A stretch of DNA of 64,000 nucleotides from NCBI GenBank assembly GCA_020638955.1, contig JACKHO010000002.1, positions 744,001-808,000 of the forward strand, given 5' to 3'. The DNA is from Planctomycetaceae bacterium. Lineage in GTDB: Bacteria; Planctomycetota; Planctomycetia; Planctomycetales; Planctomycetaceae. The position numbers and the translations under genes were made by a program. Shown here one piece after another: positions 7,959-16,588 of this stretch. Below the pieces are notes generated by a model. It did no database searches. It had not been told where the DNA came from and worked only from the letters and a program-made list of their open reading frames with translations. How positions within the stretch are numbered: the stretch's first letter is position 1; the number at the start of each line of letters is the position of its first letter.

Positions 7959-10900
7959 CTATCCCTCGTGGCCTCCTGGAGGTGCAGGTGTTTTCAAGGT
8001 GGATAGAAACTCGACAAGATCCCGGATGTCGGACTTCGAAAGCTGCTTGAACAGGTCTACCGGCATCCCAGATTTGCCTTTTGCCGTCTCTTCGACCTGA
8101 TCTTTCGGGATGACAATGGTCTCCCCGGTCGGGGTGACAATTCGAAATTCCGTCTCCGACTCGCTCCGTACAATCCCGGCTAGGACGCGGCCATCGTCCA
8201 TAGCGAACGTGATAGTTTCAAATCCCTTCGCGATTTTGGCGTTGGGATCGACAATGGATTCCAGCAGGTGCTCGCGGGGATTCTCCTTGGCGACGCCAGA
8301 CAAATCGGGGCCGACCTCACCACCGCTGCCGTTCACCTTGTGGCAACGGCGACAGGATGCAGCCGCGTTACCGAAAAAGATTTCGCGGCCACGTTCGGCG
8401 TTACCGCCGGCCAGACATTCAAAGTAAGAAGTAAGCGGCTTCTCGGGATCTTGTCGCCCCTTGAGCATTTCCAGTGCTGCGGCGAGCTTGTCCGTTCCAC
8501 GCTGCTGGGCAGCCACTTCCAAGTCGAGGCCGATTTCAGGAATGGCTTCACCAGTCAGATATGTGTGAAATGACTTCTGTAGAACTTCATCCGCTTCGGG
8601 TCGAGCCAGTCGGGCTAACACGGCAATCGCCGCCTGCTGCTCACGTGGTGTCGAATTCGAATTGAGGGCTTTCTCCAGTTCCCGGATTGCCGCCACAGGA
8701 TTAATGTCGGCCAGCAAATCACGAGCGGTTGACCGCACCTCTGGAGCTGCATCCTTCAGTGACGCTTGCACCAGTTTCGGAAGCTGTTCGTCCTTGAGAC
8801 TTCCGAGAGCGGAAAGTGCTTCGACGCGCACGCTCGCAGGGAGTTCTTTGTCGTTGAACAACCGAACCAGTTCCGGACCAATGTCACGAATGCCATACTT
8901 CGCGGCGAGCTTGATAGCCGACTCGCGCAACTTGTCGCTTCCGGACAACATGGCTCCGAGCGACTGCTGAACTGCGGCACGCCCTTCGTCCAGAGAGCGA
9001 TTCCCGATGGGGTGAAACTCGTTCGTCACCCGGTCGAGTCGCGGTGGTGCATCCCAGTTGAGCAGTTCCTGAATGGCTTCGATTCGCAAATGCTCAGCAA
9101 GCTCGGAATTCGCAGCCATCCGGGCGATACGGGCTGCATTTTCGCTTCCACCAATTTGGTTGGCGGCATTCATAACGCGGCGCTGCAGAATGTCGGACAT
9201 ACCGGGCAAATCGGCCAGAGCAGCCAACTGAGGCAGGGCCTCGTCGAGGTGATCATCATGAATCGCTCGAGCAGCTTCTTCCACAATAGGATTGACACCG
9301 TCATTAAGGAACAGGGCCACACGTGCGTCCTGCTGACGCCGCAGTGCAAGAACCAATCCGAGCCGCACGGCGTTCGAAGGATGCGAAGCATTCTTGAGGA
9401 GCGTGTCTCCATCAGCACAACTTGCCAGTCCCATGACAGCCGCGTGCCGCGCGACGGGGTCTTTGTCTGCGTTTTGTTCCAGCAGCCCGATGAGCGCGGC
9501 AACCGCCTTTGGAGAGGGGATACGGCTGAGGGTAATTCCCGCTGCGTATTGCTCGCGGGGTGTTCCTGTTCGCACGAGGTTGATCAGACCAGAAACGGCT
9601 TCGCCCTGGAAATTGCGAAGACGCGCATCATTACCAAGGACAATTGCGGCCTGCGTACGGATTTCGGGATTTTCATCTGAGAGCAACTTTACGACAGACC
9701 TCAGATTACTCAAATGTAACTCGTGACTCGGTGTTGGGGGATTATCCAGGCGACTTGGCGCCTGCCGGAGCAGTTGTCCCAGTCCCCAAATGGCATGTAT
9801 CCGAGGTAGCAAGTCGGCCTCGGTGCTCTCCGCGATTAAGTTCAGCACCCCCTCATCATTTCGGCCAACGAGCGCAAACTGCGCACGTTGCCGTACGCGT
9901 CGATCAGCATGCCCCAACAGCTCAACCAGTTCGTTCGATGACCGCTGCTTAAATCCCTCCTTAAACAACTTCGCCACGCCCTCAGCTTCCTTCGTCTCCG
10001 GCATGGCGAACGAGTAAATCCGACCCTTGCCCGGACCGTTCCAGCCATCGACCCAGTCGGAAATGTACATTTTCCCGTCGTAGCCGAAGTCAACGTCCGT
10101 CGCCAGAATGGACTGGATGAACCAGTGGCTGTCGGTGATTTCAAACGTCGCACCTTTCGGCTGCATTGCAAACGACCGGATGCCGCTATTCGCCGCGCCG
10201 CCACGGAAATCGGCCAGGAAGAAGTGGCCATTGTAGCGCTCGGACAATCCTAAGCCGGGGTAATACACCAGCCCCGAAGGACCATCGGCCAGATTAATAA
10301 TTGGCGGAATGATGTTCGCCGGCTGGACGCGAGTCGTCTCATCGTTCTCGTGGTAAGGATGCCAAATGTTCTCCCGGTTCCACGGGCCACGGTCATTCAA
10401 ATACTGAAAGTACATCCGCCAGCCGGTATCGCCACCCTGCACCACCTGCACCCAGCGGGCCTGATCGCCACTGTCGGAGTTGTTATCACCAGTAAATAGA
10501 TTGCCGAAGTCATCAAACGCCAGTTCCTGAGGGTTTCGCAATCCGTAGGCGAATACTTCGAGGTCGCTGCCATCCCGTTCGCAACGGAAAACGGCGCCCG
10601 CATCGGGGCGGACGAGGTGCTTGCCTTCTTTGGTCAACACGTTGTAACCACGGTCGCCAATGCTGAAGTAAATTCGACCGTCAGGGCCGAGCACGAGTCC
10701 GTGCATGTCGTGACCACGAAACGCCACGCGCACTCCGTAGCCGTGATGAAATCCTTCGCGGACTTCTGCCTTGCCGTCGCCGTCGTCATCACGCAAATGC
10801 CAAAGCTTCGGGATGCACGTGTAGTAGACGTCTCCGTCGATGGCTAATACACCGGCTCCAGTTCCATCTTCAATGTTGTTAAAGCCTTCGGCGAAAATGG

Positions 10901-11330
10901 TTGCTTCATCGGCTTTGCCGTCTCCGTCGGTGTCGGTCAGCAGCCTGATGCGGTCGTCCTCTTTGGCATAGTCGACGACGTTGTCGCCGAGAAACTTGCG
11001 GAACATTTCCACGCGTTCTTCAACGGTCTGCAGCGACAAATCGTCCTCCAGCCAGTTCATATGGCCGCGATTGTCTTCCACGCCTTTCTGCTGGCGAAAC
11101 GTCTCGCAAACATAAATCCGACCCTGCTCATCAATGCAGAAAGCGACCGGGTTCGCGAGCAATGGTTCCGCTGCGAACAGTTCGACTTTCATCCCGTCGG
11201 GGACTTTGAACCCCTGAATGGCACGCTGGCCTTCGTCGGAGGCGGACTTGATGTCGGGTGTGTAATCAGCAGCGGCCAGTAATCCAGACAGGACGGCAAC
11301 AAGGGCCAGCGAGGAAATAATTGATTTCAT
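7959..11330 (-). CDS. PVC-type CxxCH cytochrome with dehydrogenase-like propeller and HEAT repeats
   Basis: The 1123-residue protein starts at the ATG at 11330, preceded by GGAGA, and has a clear signal peptide (MKSIISSLALVAVLSGLLAA). Domains in order: an N-terminal beta-propeller of the putative membrane-bound dehydrogenase type (about 30-470, with EGFNNIEDGTGAG and FSIGDRGYNV), a long alpha-helical HEAT-like region (about 490-930), and a C-terminal heme domain with CRRCH at about 993-997 followed by GGEVGPDLSGV. This architecture is expanded in planctomycetes and verrucomicrobia and is thought to oxidise sugars or polyols outside the cytoplasm. The physiological substrate is unknown. An ATG at 11426 would add a leader without signal features. 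Confidence 0.92.
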   Translation of the reverse strand: MKSIISSLALVAVLSGLLAAADYTPDIKSASDEGQRAIQGFKVPDGMKVELFAAEPLLANPVAFCIDEQGRIYVCETFRQQKGVEDNRGHMNWLEDDLSLQTVEERVEMFRKFLGDNVVDYAKEDDRIRLLTDTDGDGKADEATIFAEGFNNIEDGTGAGVLAIDGDVYYTCIPKLWHLRDDDGDGKAEVREGFHHGYGVRVAFRGHDMHGLVLGPDGRIYFSIGDRGYNVLTKEGKHLVRPDAGAVFRCERDGSDLEVFAYGLRNPQELAFDDFGNLFTGDNNSDSGDQARWVQVVQGGDTGWRMYFQYLNDRGPWNRENIWHPYHENDETTRVQPANIIPPIINLADGPSGLVYYPGLGLSERYNGHFFLADFRGGAANSGIRSFAMQPKGATFEITDSHWFIQSILATDVDFGYDGKMYISDWVDGWNGPGKGRIYSFAMPETKEAEGVAKLFKEGFKQRSSNELVELLGHADRRVRQRAQFALVGRNDEGVLNLIAESTEADLLPRIHAIWGLGQLLRQAPSRLDNPPTPSHELHLSNLRSVVKLLSDENPEIRTQAAIVLGNDARLRNFQGEAVSGLINLVRTGTPREQYAAGITLSRIPSPKAVAALIGLLEQNADKDPVARHAAVMGLASCADGDTLLKNASHPSNAVRLGLVLALRRQQDARVALFLNDGVNPIVEEAARAIHDDHLDEALPQLAALADLPGMSDILQRRVMNAANQIGGSENAARIARMAANSELAEHLRIEAIQELLNWDAPPRLDRVTNEFHPIGNRSLDEGRAAVQQSLGAMLSGSDKLRESAIKLAAKYGIRDIGPELVRLFNDKELPASVRVEALSALGSLKDEQLPKLVQASLKDAAPEVRSTARDLLADINPVAAIRELEKALNSNSTPREQQAAIAVLARLARPEADEVLQKSFHTYLTGEAIPEIGLDLEVAAQQRGTDKLAAALEMLKGRQDPEKPLTSYFECLAGGNAERGREIFFGNAAASCRRCHKVNGSGGEVGPDLSGVAKENPREHLLESIVDPNAKIAKGFETITFAMDDGRVLAGIVRSESETEFRIVTPTGETIVIPKDQVEETAKGKSGMPVDLFKQLSKSDIRDLVEFLSTLKTPAPPGGHEG

Positions 11331-11431
11331 AGTATTCTCCAGAGCGGGTGTGAACTCGTCTCGGTTCACGCCGCACGTTGAGCGAGCAGATCGCACAAAA
11401 GTCGGAGCCTCGTGCGTCCGCTTCAAATGAC

Positions 11432-11437
11432 ATTATA
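11432..11437 (-). promoter_or_regulatory. Possible -10 element of the cytochrome gene
   Basis: The minus strand reads TATAAT here, about 100 bp before the cytochrome start at 11330 and outside both flanking genes. No good -35 hexamer is present at 17 or 18 bp, so this is only a candidate. Confidence 0.35.
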
Positions 11438-11460
11438 GAGCCCGCCTGCCGAAACAGTGA

Positions 11461-13236
11461 CTATGACTGTTCCGGCAGGTCCAGCTTAATATGCAAATCT
11501 CTGAGCTGACGTTTGTCAACCTCAGACGGAGCACCCAGCATGAGGTCGGAGGCCCGTTGCGTTTTCGGGAAGGCAATGACGTCACGAATGTTCTCGCCAC
11601 CGGTGAACATCATGACCCAGCGGTCGAGACCCAGAGCAATTCCACCGTGCGGCGGAGCACCGTAACGCAACGCGTTCAGCAGGAAGCCAAACCGCTCTTC
11701 CGCATCTTCGGGCGTGATGTTCAGCAAATCGAAAATCTTCTGCTGAGTCGCGGGGTCATGAATCCGGATGCTACCGCTGGCTGCTTCGTAGCCGTTGCAG
11801 ACGAGGTCGTACGACTGCGCCCGGATTTTGCCGGGATCGGACTCGAAGTACCCAACGTCGTCAGGATGCACGGCACAGAAAGGATGGTGTTCCGCGTCGT
11901 ACCGGTTTTCGTCTTCGTTCCAGGTAACCAGCGGGAAGTCGAGCACCCACAGGCAGTTGATTTCGGTGGGATCGTAGAGTTCCAAATCCTTGCCGAGGAA
12001 GTTCCGCAGTGCGGCCAGGGCGGCACACGAAACACTCCAGGTGTCGGCCACGAAGACCAGTAAATCGCCATCTTCGCCACTCATCCGTTCGATGATGGCC
12101 TGTTGTTGTTCATCGTTGAAGAACTTGGCAATCGACGAGTCGAGCTTCCCGTCGGTGACTTTGAAGTACGCCAGACCTTTCGCCCCGTACGTGCCAACGA
12201 GTCCCTTCAGGTCGTTATCCAGAACGCGGCGGCTGTACTTGTCGGCGGCTTCCTTAATGCAGAGGCCACGTACGAAGTTTCCATCTGCGACGGTGTTTTT
12301 GAACACGCCAAAGTCGGAGTCGGCGACGAGGTCCGAAATGTTGGAAATCGGAAGTTCAAACCGCAGGTCCGGTTTGTCGGTTCCGTATTTCTCCATCACT
12401 TCCGCGTGCGTGTAACGTGGCAGCGGAGTCGGCAGAGGTTTACCACGCACCGATTCGTGCATCGCAGAAACAAGGCCGTCAATAGTCGACAGGATGTCTT
12501 CCAGTTCGACAAACGCCATTTCCACGTCGATTTGCGTGAATTCCGGCTGACGGTCGGCGCGAAGGTCTTCGTCGCGGAAGCAGCGGGCAATTTGGTAGTA
12601 ACGGTCGTATCCGGCCACCATCAGAATTTGTTTGAACAACTGCGGCGACTGCGGCAGTGCGTAGAAGCTTCCCTCGTGCACCCGACTCGGCACCAGATAG
12701 TCGCGAGCACCTTCCGGGGTACTGCGTCCCAAGATGGGTGTTTCGATTTCGAGGAATTCCAGACCGTCGAAGTAATCCCGAACGGCCTTCGTCAGCTTGT
12801 GCCGGATCATCATATTCCGCTGCAACGGAGGCCGCCGCAAATCGATGAATCGGTACTGCAACCGGAGTTCTTCGTTCGGCAACGTTTCGCCACGTGGCTC
12901 GAATGGCGGTGTCCGGCTCTTGTTCAGCAGTTTGGCCGAGGCGGCGGCGACTTCGATTTCACCAGTTGGCAGCTTGGGGTTGATGTTCCCTTCACCACGG
13001 CTGACGACAGTGCCTGTTACCTGCACAACATCTTCGTATCGAAGGCTTTGCGCCAATTCTTGAATGTCACTGCTGGTGTCGAGTTTGAATGAGATTTGCG
13101 TAATGCCGTACCTGTCGCGGAGGTCGATGAACACGACGCCGCCGTGGTCGCGATACTTGTCGACCCAGCCGGCCAGGGTTTCGGTTTGACCAACGTGCGA
13201 GGCGTTCAATTCGCCACAAGTCTTGGTGCGTAACAC
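11461..13236 (-). CDS. aspS: Aspartyl-tRNA synthetase, probably the non-discriminating type
   Basis: The GTG at 13236, preceded by TAGGAATACGAAG, gives 591 residues, almost the length of the E. coli enzyme; frames upstream of it are unrelated. The bacterial-type signatures are clear: FYALPQSPQLFKQILMVAGY, CFRDEDLRADRQPEFTQIDV (motif 2), a large GAD insertion, and HGGIALGLDRWVMM (motif 3). In the anticodon-binding domain it reads RDHGG and GEGNIN, where the Asp-specific E. coli enzyme has RDLGS and DEKNIN. His and Gly at these places are associated with enzymes that also charge tRNA-Asn, which GatCAB then amidates. That last point is inference. Confidence 0.95.
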   Translation of the reverse strand: MLRTKTCGELNASHVGQTETLAGWVDKYRDHGGVVFIDLRDRYGITQISFKLDTSSDIQELAQSLRYEDVVQVTGTVVSRGEGNINPKLPTGEIEVAAASAKLLNKSRTPPFEPRGETLPNEELRLQYRFIDLRRPPLQRNMMIRHKLTKAVRDYFDGLEFLEIETPILGRSTPEGARDYLVPSRVHEGSFYALPQSPQLFKQILMVAGYDRYYQIARCFRDEDLRADRQPEFTQIDVEMAFVELEDILSTIDGLVSAMHESVRGKPLPTPLPRYTHAEVMEKYGTDKPDLRFELPISNISDLVADSDFGVFKNTVADGNFVRGLCIKEAADKYSRRVLDNDLKGLVGTYGAKGLAYFKVTDGKLDSSIAKFFNDEQQQAIIERMSGEDGDLLVFVADTWSVSCAALAALRNFLGKDLELYDPTEINCLWVLDFPLVTWNEDENRYDAEHHPFCAVHPDDVGYFESDPGKIRAQSYDLVCNGYEAASGSIRIHDPATQQKIFDLLNITPEDAEERFGFLLNALRYGAPPHGGIALGLDRWVMMFTGGENIRDVIAFPKTQRASDLMLGAPSEVDKRQLRDLHIKLDLPEQS

Positions 13237-13462
13237 CTTCGTATTCCTACTCTTGAGTTTCGCCACCCCCACGTGGGGCAGCCAGGTGGCAAACGACGCG
13301 AACATCACCCGCCGAATCACCAAAGCGACGCAGTTTAAGTCCTGAAGCCTCCAACGGAAAGCCCCGAACGCAGGTGGGTGAAAATCTGAGAATTCGGCGT
13401 TCCTGCAAACGCGACAAGGCCATCCCACCAACGCTCGACCTTAAACCCTCAACCTTCGACCA

Positions 13463-13550
13463 TTTTGAAACGCAGAGCACGCAGGGACCGCAGAGATTTG
13501 GGGAGAGTTCTCCTGTTTTCTCTGCGACCTCCGCGCTCTCGGCGTTTCTA
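13463..13550. repeat. 88-bp palindromic repeat, copy 1
   Basis: First of four equal-length copies. It has imperfect inverted arms (GAAACGCAGAG and CGCTCTCGGCGTTTC) around a central GGAGAGTTCTCC. It is 87/88 identical to copy 2. Its last three bases, CTA, are the stop codon of the GxxExxY gene on the minus strand. Confidence 0.9.
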
Positions 13551-13934
13551 CCCTTCTTCGTACTCATTCACGACACGATGAATCCCGTTCTTCAGCATCA
13601 TTTCATGGAAGTTGATGAGCGACCCTACTTGCAGTCCGGTCAGGCGAAGATGTGACAGGACCTGAGCCTTGTCGACAGGATGCAGTTTCTCTTTGGCCTT
13701 GCACTCGACAATGACCTGACCACTCACCATTAAGTCAGCCCGAAAACCGCAGTCGAGGTGAACAGATTCGTACACGACAGGAATGGGAACCTCTGTTTGA
13801 ACCTCCAGCCCCATTTGCTGCAATTCATAGGCCAGACATGCCTGATACGCCGACTCCAGCAATCCCGGCCCCAATACGCGATGCACCTTAATCGCCGCCC
13901 CGATAATGGCAGACGTCAGTTCGTTGATGGACAT
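13548..13934 (-). CDS. GxxExxY family protein (PD-(D/E)XK nuclease-like)
   Basis: From the ATG at 13934, preceded by AAGAAGAGAAGAAACG, the protein has 128 residues. It carries the family hallmark GPGLLESAYQ near residues 24-33, then a PD-(D/E)XK-like core with CGFRADLMVSGQVIVECKAK (Asp, Glu and Lys of the nuclease motif). The family is widespread and its biological role is not established. The gene lies exactly between two nearly identical 88-bp repeats: the stop codon is the last triplet of copy 1 and copy 2 starts 17 bp upstream of the start codon. A third copy follows at 14184. This suggests the gene and repeats travel together. Confidence 0.88.
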   Translation of the reverse strand: MSINELTSAIIGAAIKVHRVLGPGLLESAYQACLAYELQQMGLEVQTEVPIPVVYESVHLDCGFRADLMVSGQVIVECKAKEKLHPVDKAQVLSHLRLTGLQVGSLINFHEMMLKNGIHRVVNEYEEG

Positions 13935-13951
13935 CGTTTCTTCTCTTCTTT

Positions 13952-14039
13952 TTTGAAACACAGAGCACGCAGGGACCGCAGAGATTTGGGGAGAGTTCTC
14001 CTGTTTTCTCTGCGACCTCCGCGCTCTCGGCGTTTCTAT
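13952..14039. repeat. 88-bp palindromic repeat, copy 2
   Basis: Differs from copy 1 at one base (GAAACACAG instead of GAAACGCAG). It lies immediately upstream of the GxxExxY gene, so any promoter for that gene must be within or beyond it. Confidence 0.9.
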
Positions 14040-14183
14040 CTTTTGTAATTTCTAAAGAACCGTGTCACGATTTCTGACGGCAATCTGCACGTATGGTTAC
14101 CCGGTCCCCCAGTCAATTTGACCAGAGGTTGCCTCAAAAGAACACTCGTGCCCTGTTTTCCTCGCCTGCTCTTCTTAAATTGT

Positions 14184-14271
14184 TTTTGAAACGCAGAGGG
14201 CGCAGGGACCGCAGAGATTTGGGGAGAGCTCTCCTGTTTTCTCCGCGTCCTCCGCGCTCTCCGCGTTTCTA
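14184..14271. repeat. 88-bp palindromic repeat, copy 3
   Basis: 82 of 88 bases match copy 1. The centre is a perfect 12-bp palindrome, GGAGAGCTCTCC. Several of the six changes keep or improve pairing of the outer arms. The 144 bp between copies 2 and 3 contain no gene that I can recognise. Confidence 0.88.
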
Positions 14272-14442
14272 GTCTTCCTGCATTTCTTTCAGGAGTCACT
14301 CGTGGCTCCCCCGTACGGCTTTCGTATTCACATGCTCGTCCCCAATGGCCTGGACCGTATGAGTGACTCTGTGACTTGGTCGACAACGAACGGACAGCGC
14401 TGGCCGCGTCCATTGAAAACTCAGCCGACCGATGTCATTTGG

Positions 14443-15237
14443 CTATTCGCCGCAACATGGGCAGATTTCCGGAACGAAGAGAGTAAGCGTGGCACTGTAT
14501 TTTGTGGACGTGAATCCCTCACCCGCTTCATCGGGCTCTTCGTGATGAGCCACAATGAGGTAGACATTTCCCCCCTTTGGCTCGAACTGAACGCGGCCGG
14601 CGCTGTCGGTTTGTTGCTCGTACTCGGGATCAAACTCAGGTTTCAGAGTAACTCCGCGCGGGATGAATGAGACTCGCGCCTCGGAGAGAGGCTTCCCCTT
14701 GAATCGCAATTCGAGGTCGAGAGTTTGCCCCGGTCCCATCGGAGTGACGGGATTTGAACGGGGAATGAGTTCGAGCTCGTGATTGAGAATCCGGTCAAAT
14801 CCCGGATTCTCCTGGGAAATGGTATCGAGACTTTTGCTCGCAACGAAAAATGTCTTCGCACTCTTCACGGAGCGTTTGGGAGCGTAGCTGACAACCGCAT
14901 CGGAGCGGTGTGCGAGCATATACAGCCCCGGTTCACCTGTCTTGAACCGTGTGGAGAAGAATCCCTCGCCGGGCGTATAGCCTTCGTCAATCAGAGTGGA
15001 AATCAAATCGTACTCCGATCCATCAGGCGCAATGACACTGAGGGTCGACGTTTCCGGCTTGGGCTTACCGGCAAGTTTGAAATCGCGGTGATCATTACCG
15101 TGATTTCCCAACTTAAAGGAAATATGAACTGCATCACCGACACGAACGACGTTGGTGTTGGTTTCGACCCAGGTGTCATGGGCCAGGGCCGTACCTGCCA
15201 TGCCCAGAATTACGAGTTGAAGAAGTAAGGATTTCAT
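14443..15237 (-). CDS. Exported DUF4198 protein (NikM-like periplasmic)
   Basis: The ATG at 15237, with AAGG upstream, gives 264 residues beginning with a signal peptide (MKSLLLQLVILGMAGTALA) cleaved before HDTWVETNTN. This opening and the later GxGFFSTRFKTGEPG and RVQFEPKGGNVYLIVAHHEE match DUF4198, a beta-sandwich family related to the periplasmic part of nickel/cobalt transporters. Mature proteins of this family start with a His that can bind metal. The C-terminus ends in PEICPCCGE, a small Cys cluster that may bind metal too. It is separated from the downstream GxxExxY region by repeats and lies beside two DUF1559 genes on the same strand. Confidence 0.8.
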   Translation of the reverse strand: MKSLLLQLVILGMAGTALAHDTWVETNTNVVRVGDAVHISFKLGNHGNDHRDFKLAGKPKPETSTLSVIAPDGSEYDLISTLIDEGYTPGEGFFSTRFKTGEPGLYMLAHRSDAVVSYAPKRSVKSAKTFFVASKSLDTISQENPGFDRILNHELELIPRSNPVTPMGPGQTLDLELRFKGKPLSEARVSFIPRGVTLKPEFDPEYEQQTDSAGRVQFEPKGGNVYLIVAHHEEPDEAGEGFTSTKYSATLTLFVPEICPCCGE

Positions 15238-15347
15238 TCCAGAACCTTTGTGTGTTGAAATCAAAGAGAAGCAGTCGGACGCCAATTTTCAGTGCAACCG
15301 GGCGAGTCACAAGCGAAAAGCTAAATCACCCGGCGATGAAACAGCGT

Positions 15348-16442
15348 CTAGAATTCACCAATCACTTCGCCGCCATTCGTGCTGTGCAGGCCACGATGCA
15401 AGTTGGCATCGATACTGTCGCTCAGAAACCGAACGGCACCATCGCCCAGAAGAACATTAGCACCGCCCGTGTGCCAGGACCGCGGACCAAAATAGCCTGT
15501 CCAGTGGGTGACGATATCTGGGACTCTGCTGTTTGGCGGGTTATAGCCGTTGGTCATCGAATTAATGGCACCAGTAAATGCCCAGGACGTTCCTCTGCCT
15601 CGCAAAGCTGGACTGGTACCGCCACGCCAGTTGCCGAATGATGTCCATATCGCTTCGAGGTCGGGATTTGAGATTTTGTTGTTCGCATTCACATAGCTGG
15701 ACCAGGGGCCGCCCGTTGCATCGAGTCCCTGAATCGGAGTCACCGCCGAACTGACACCGGACGACCCATTGAGTGTCATGCGGTAGGGAAACGGCGGAGT
15801 CGTGCCGGGAGCAAAAGAGGTGTCGTCTCCCTGGCTCCGAATCGTCTCGCTCATGACGACAGTGTTTGATGTTCCATCGGTGAAATCACGAAAACGGACA
15901 CTCGAATACTGAAAGAACGCCCCGTCGGTTCGTTGATGGAAGTCGGTGTTCGTCTGTTTTCCGCTGCCGTAGCTCACCATGTAGTTGATCCCGCCGTAGG
16001 CATAGGTCGCCCCCGAGAGGCTCACTTCAGTGATTGAAGGTGCGGGATCTGACGGACACAGGAAAAGCGGAATGGGTGTGGCAAAAGCCTGAACAAACTG
16101 GGGGTGTGGAATTTTGCCGGCGAATCCGCCAGAGAACGCGGGGAGCGTGAAATCCAGCTGATTCTGAAGATTCTGCTGTTCCACATAGGGTAAGAGCCGT
16201 GCCTGCACAGAAAAATCGACATCACGCGTTCCTGCCGGAGGAAAGCAGGAATAGGTCGATTCATAGTTGTGCAAAGCCAGACCAAGCTGTTTGAGATGAT
16301 TCTTACATTGCGCACGCCGCGCCGCTTCCCGGGCCTGTTGAACAGCGGGGAGCAGCAGGGCAATGAGTACCGCGATGATGGCAATCACCACCAGCAGTTC
16401 GATAAGTGTGAATCCGCGATGTCGCGAGGAACGTTGAGACAT
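15348..16442 (-). CDS. DUF1559 protein with type IV pilin-like N-terminus
   Basis: From the ATG at 16442, preceded by GGAGAAG, the protein has 364 residues. It starts with a prepilin-type leader and methylation motif, HRGFTLIELLVVIAIIAVLI, and continues with LLLPAVQQAREAARRAQCKN, the planctomycete DUF1559 hallmark. The C-terminal half includes the H-X9-DG box region (GGANVLLGDGAVRFL). These proteins are expanded to many copies per planctomycete genome and are thought to form cell-surface or pseudopilus structures; the exact role is unknown. A paralog lies directly upstream at 16589. Confidence 0.93.
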   Translation of the reverse strand: MSQRSSRHRGFTLIELLVVIAIIAVLIALLLPAVQQAREAARRAQCKNHLKQLGLALHNYESTYSCFPPAGTRDVDFSVQARLLPYVEQQNLQNQLDFTLPAFSGGFAGKIPHPQFVQAFATPIPLFLCPSDPAPSITEVSLSGATYAYGGINYMVSYGSGKQTNTDFHQRTDGAFFQYSSVRFRDFTDGTSNTVVMSETIRSQGDDTSFAPGTTPPFPYRMTLNGSSGVSSAVTPIQGLDATGGPWSSYVNANNKISNPDLEAIWTSFGNWRGGTSPALRGRGTSWAFTGAINSMTNGYNPPNSRVPDIVTHWTGYFGPRSWHTGGANVLLGDGAVRFLSDSIDANLHRGLHSTNGGEVIGEF

Positions 16443-16588
16443 TGGACTTCTCCAAAAAGATTCTCGCGGCACAAAGCCGCGTTGATGGTTTGGTAGTACG
16501 CAAAGAGGACAGCGCAGCAGAATTGCCGCTCCGTGCGCGTAAACAAACACAGAGCGGCGGAATCTCAATATGTGAAACAGGTCAGCGG

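Noticed and set aside
13237..13431. N-terminal extension of the aspartyl-tRNA synthetase
   Set aside because: The frame is open upstream to 13431, but the extra residues have no similarity to AspRS and the GTG at 13236 has a good ribosome-binding site.
13463..14271. CRISPR array made of the 88-bp repeats
   Set aside because: Repeats are too long, spaced 401 and 144 bp apart, and a gene lies between them; no short spacers.
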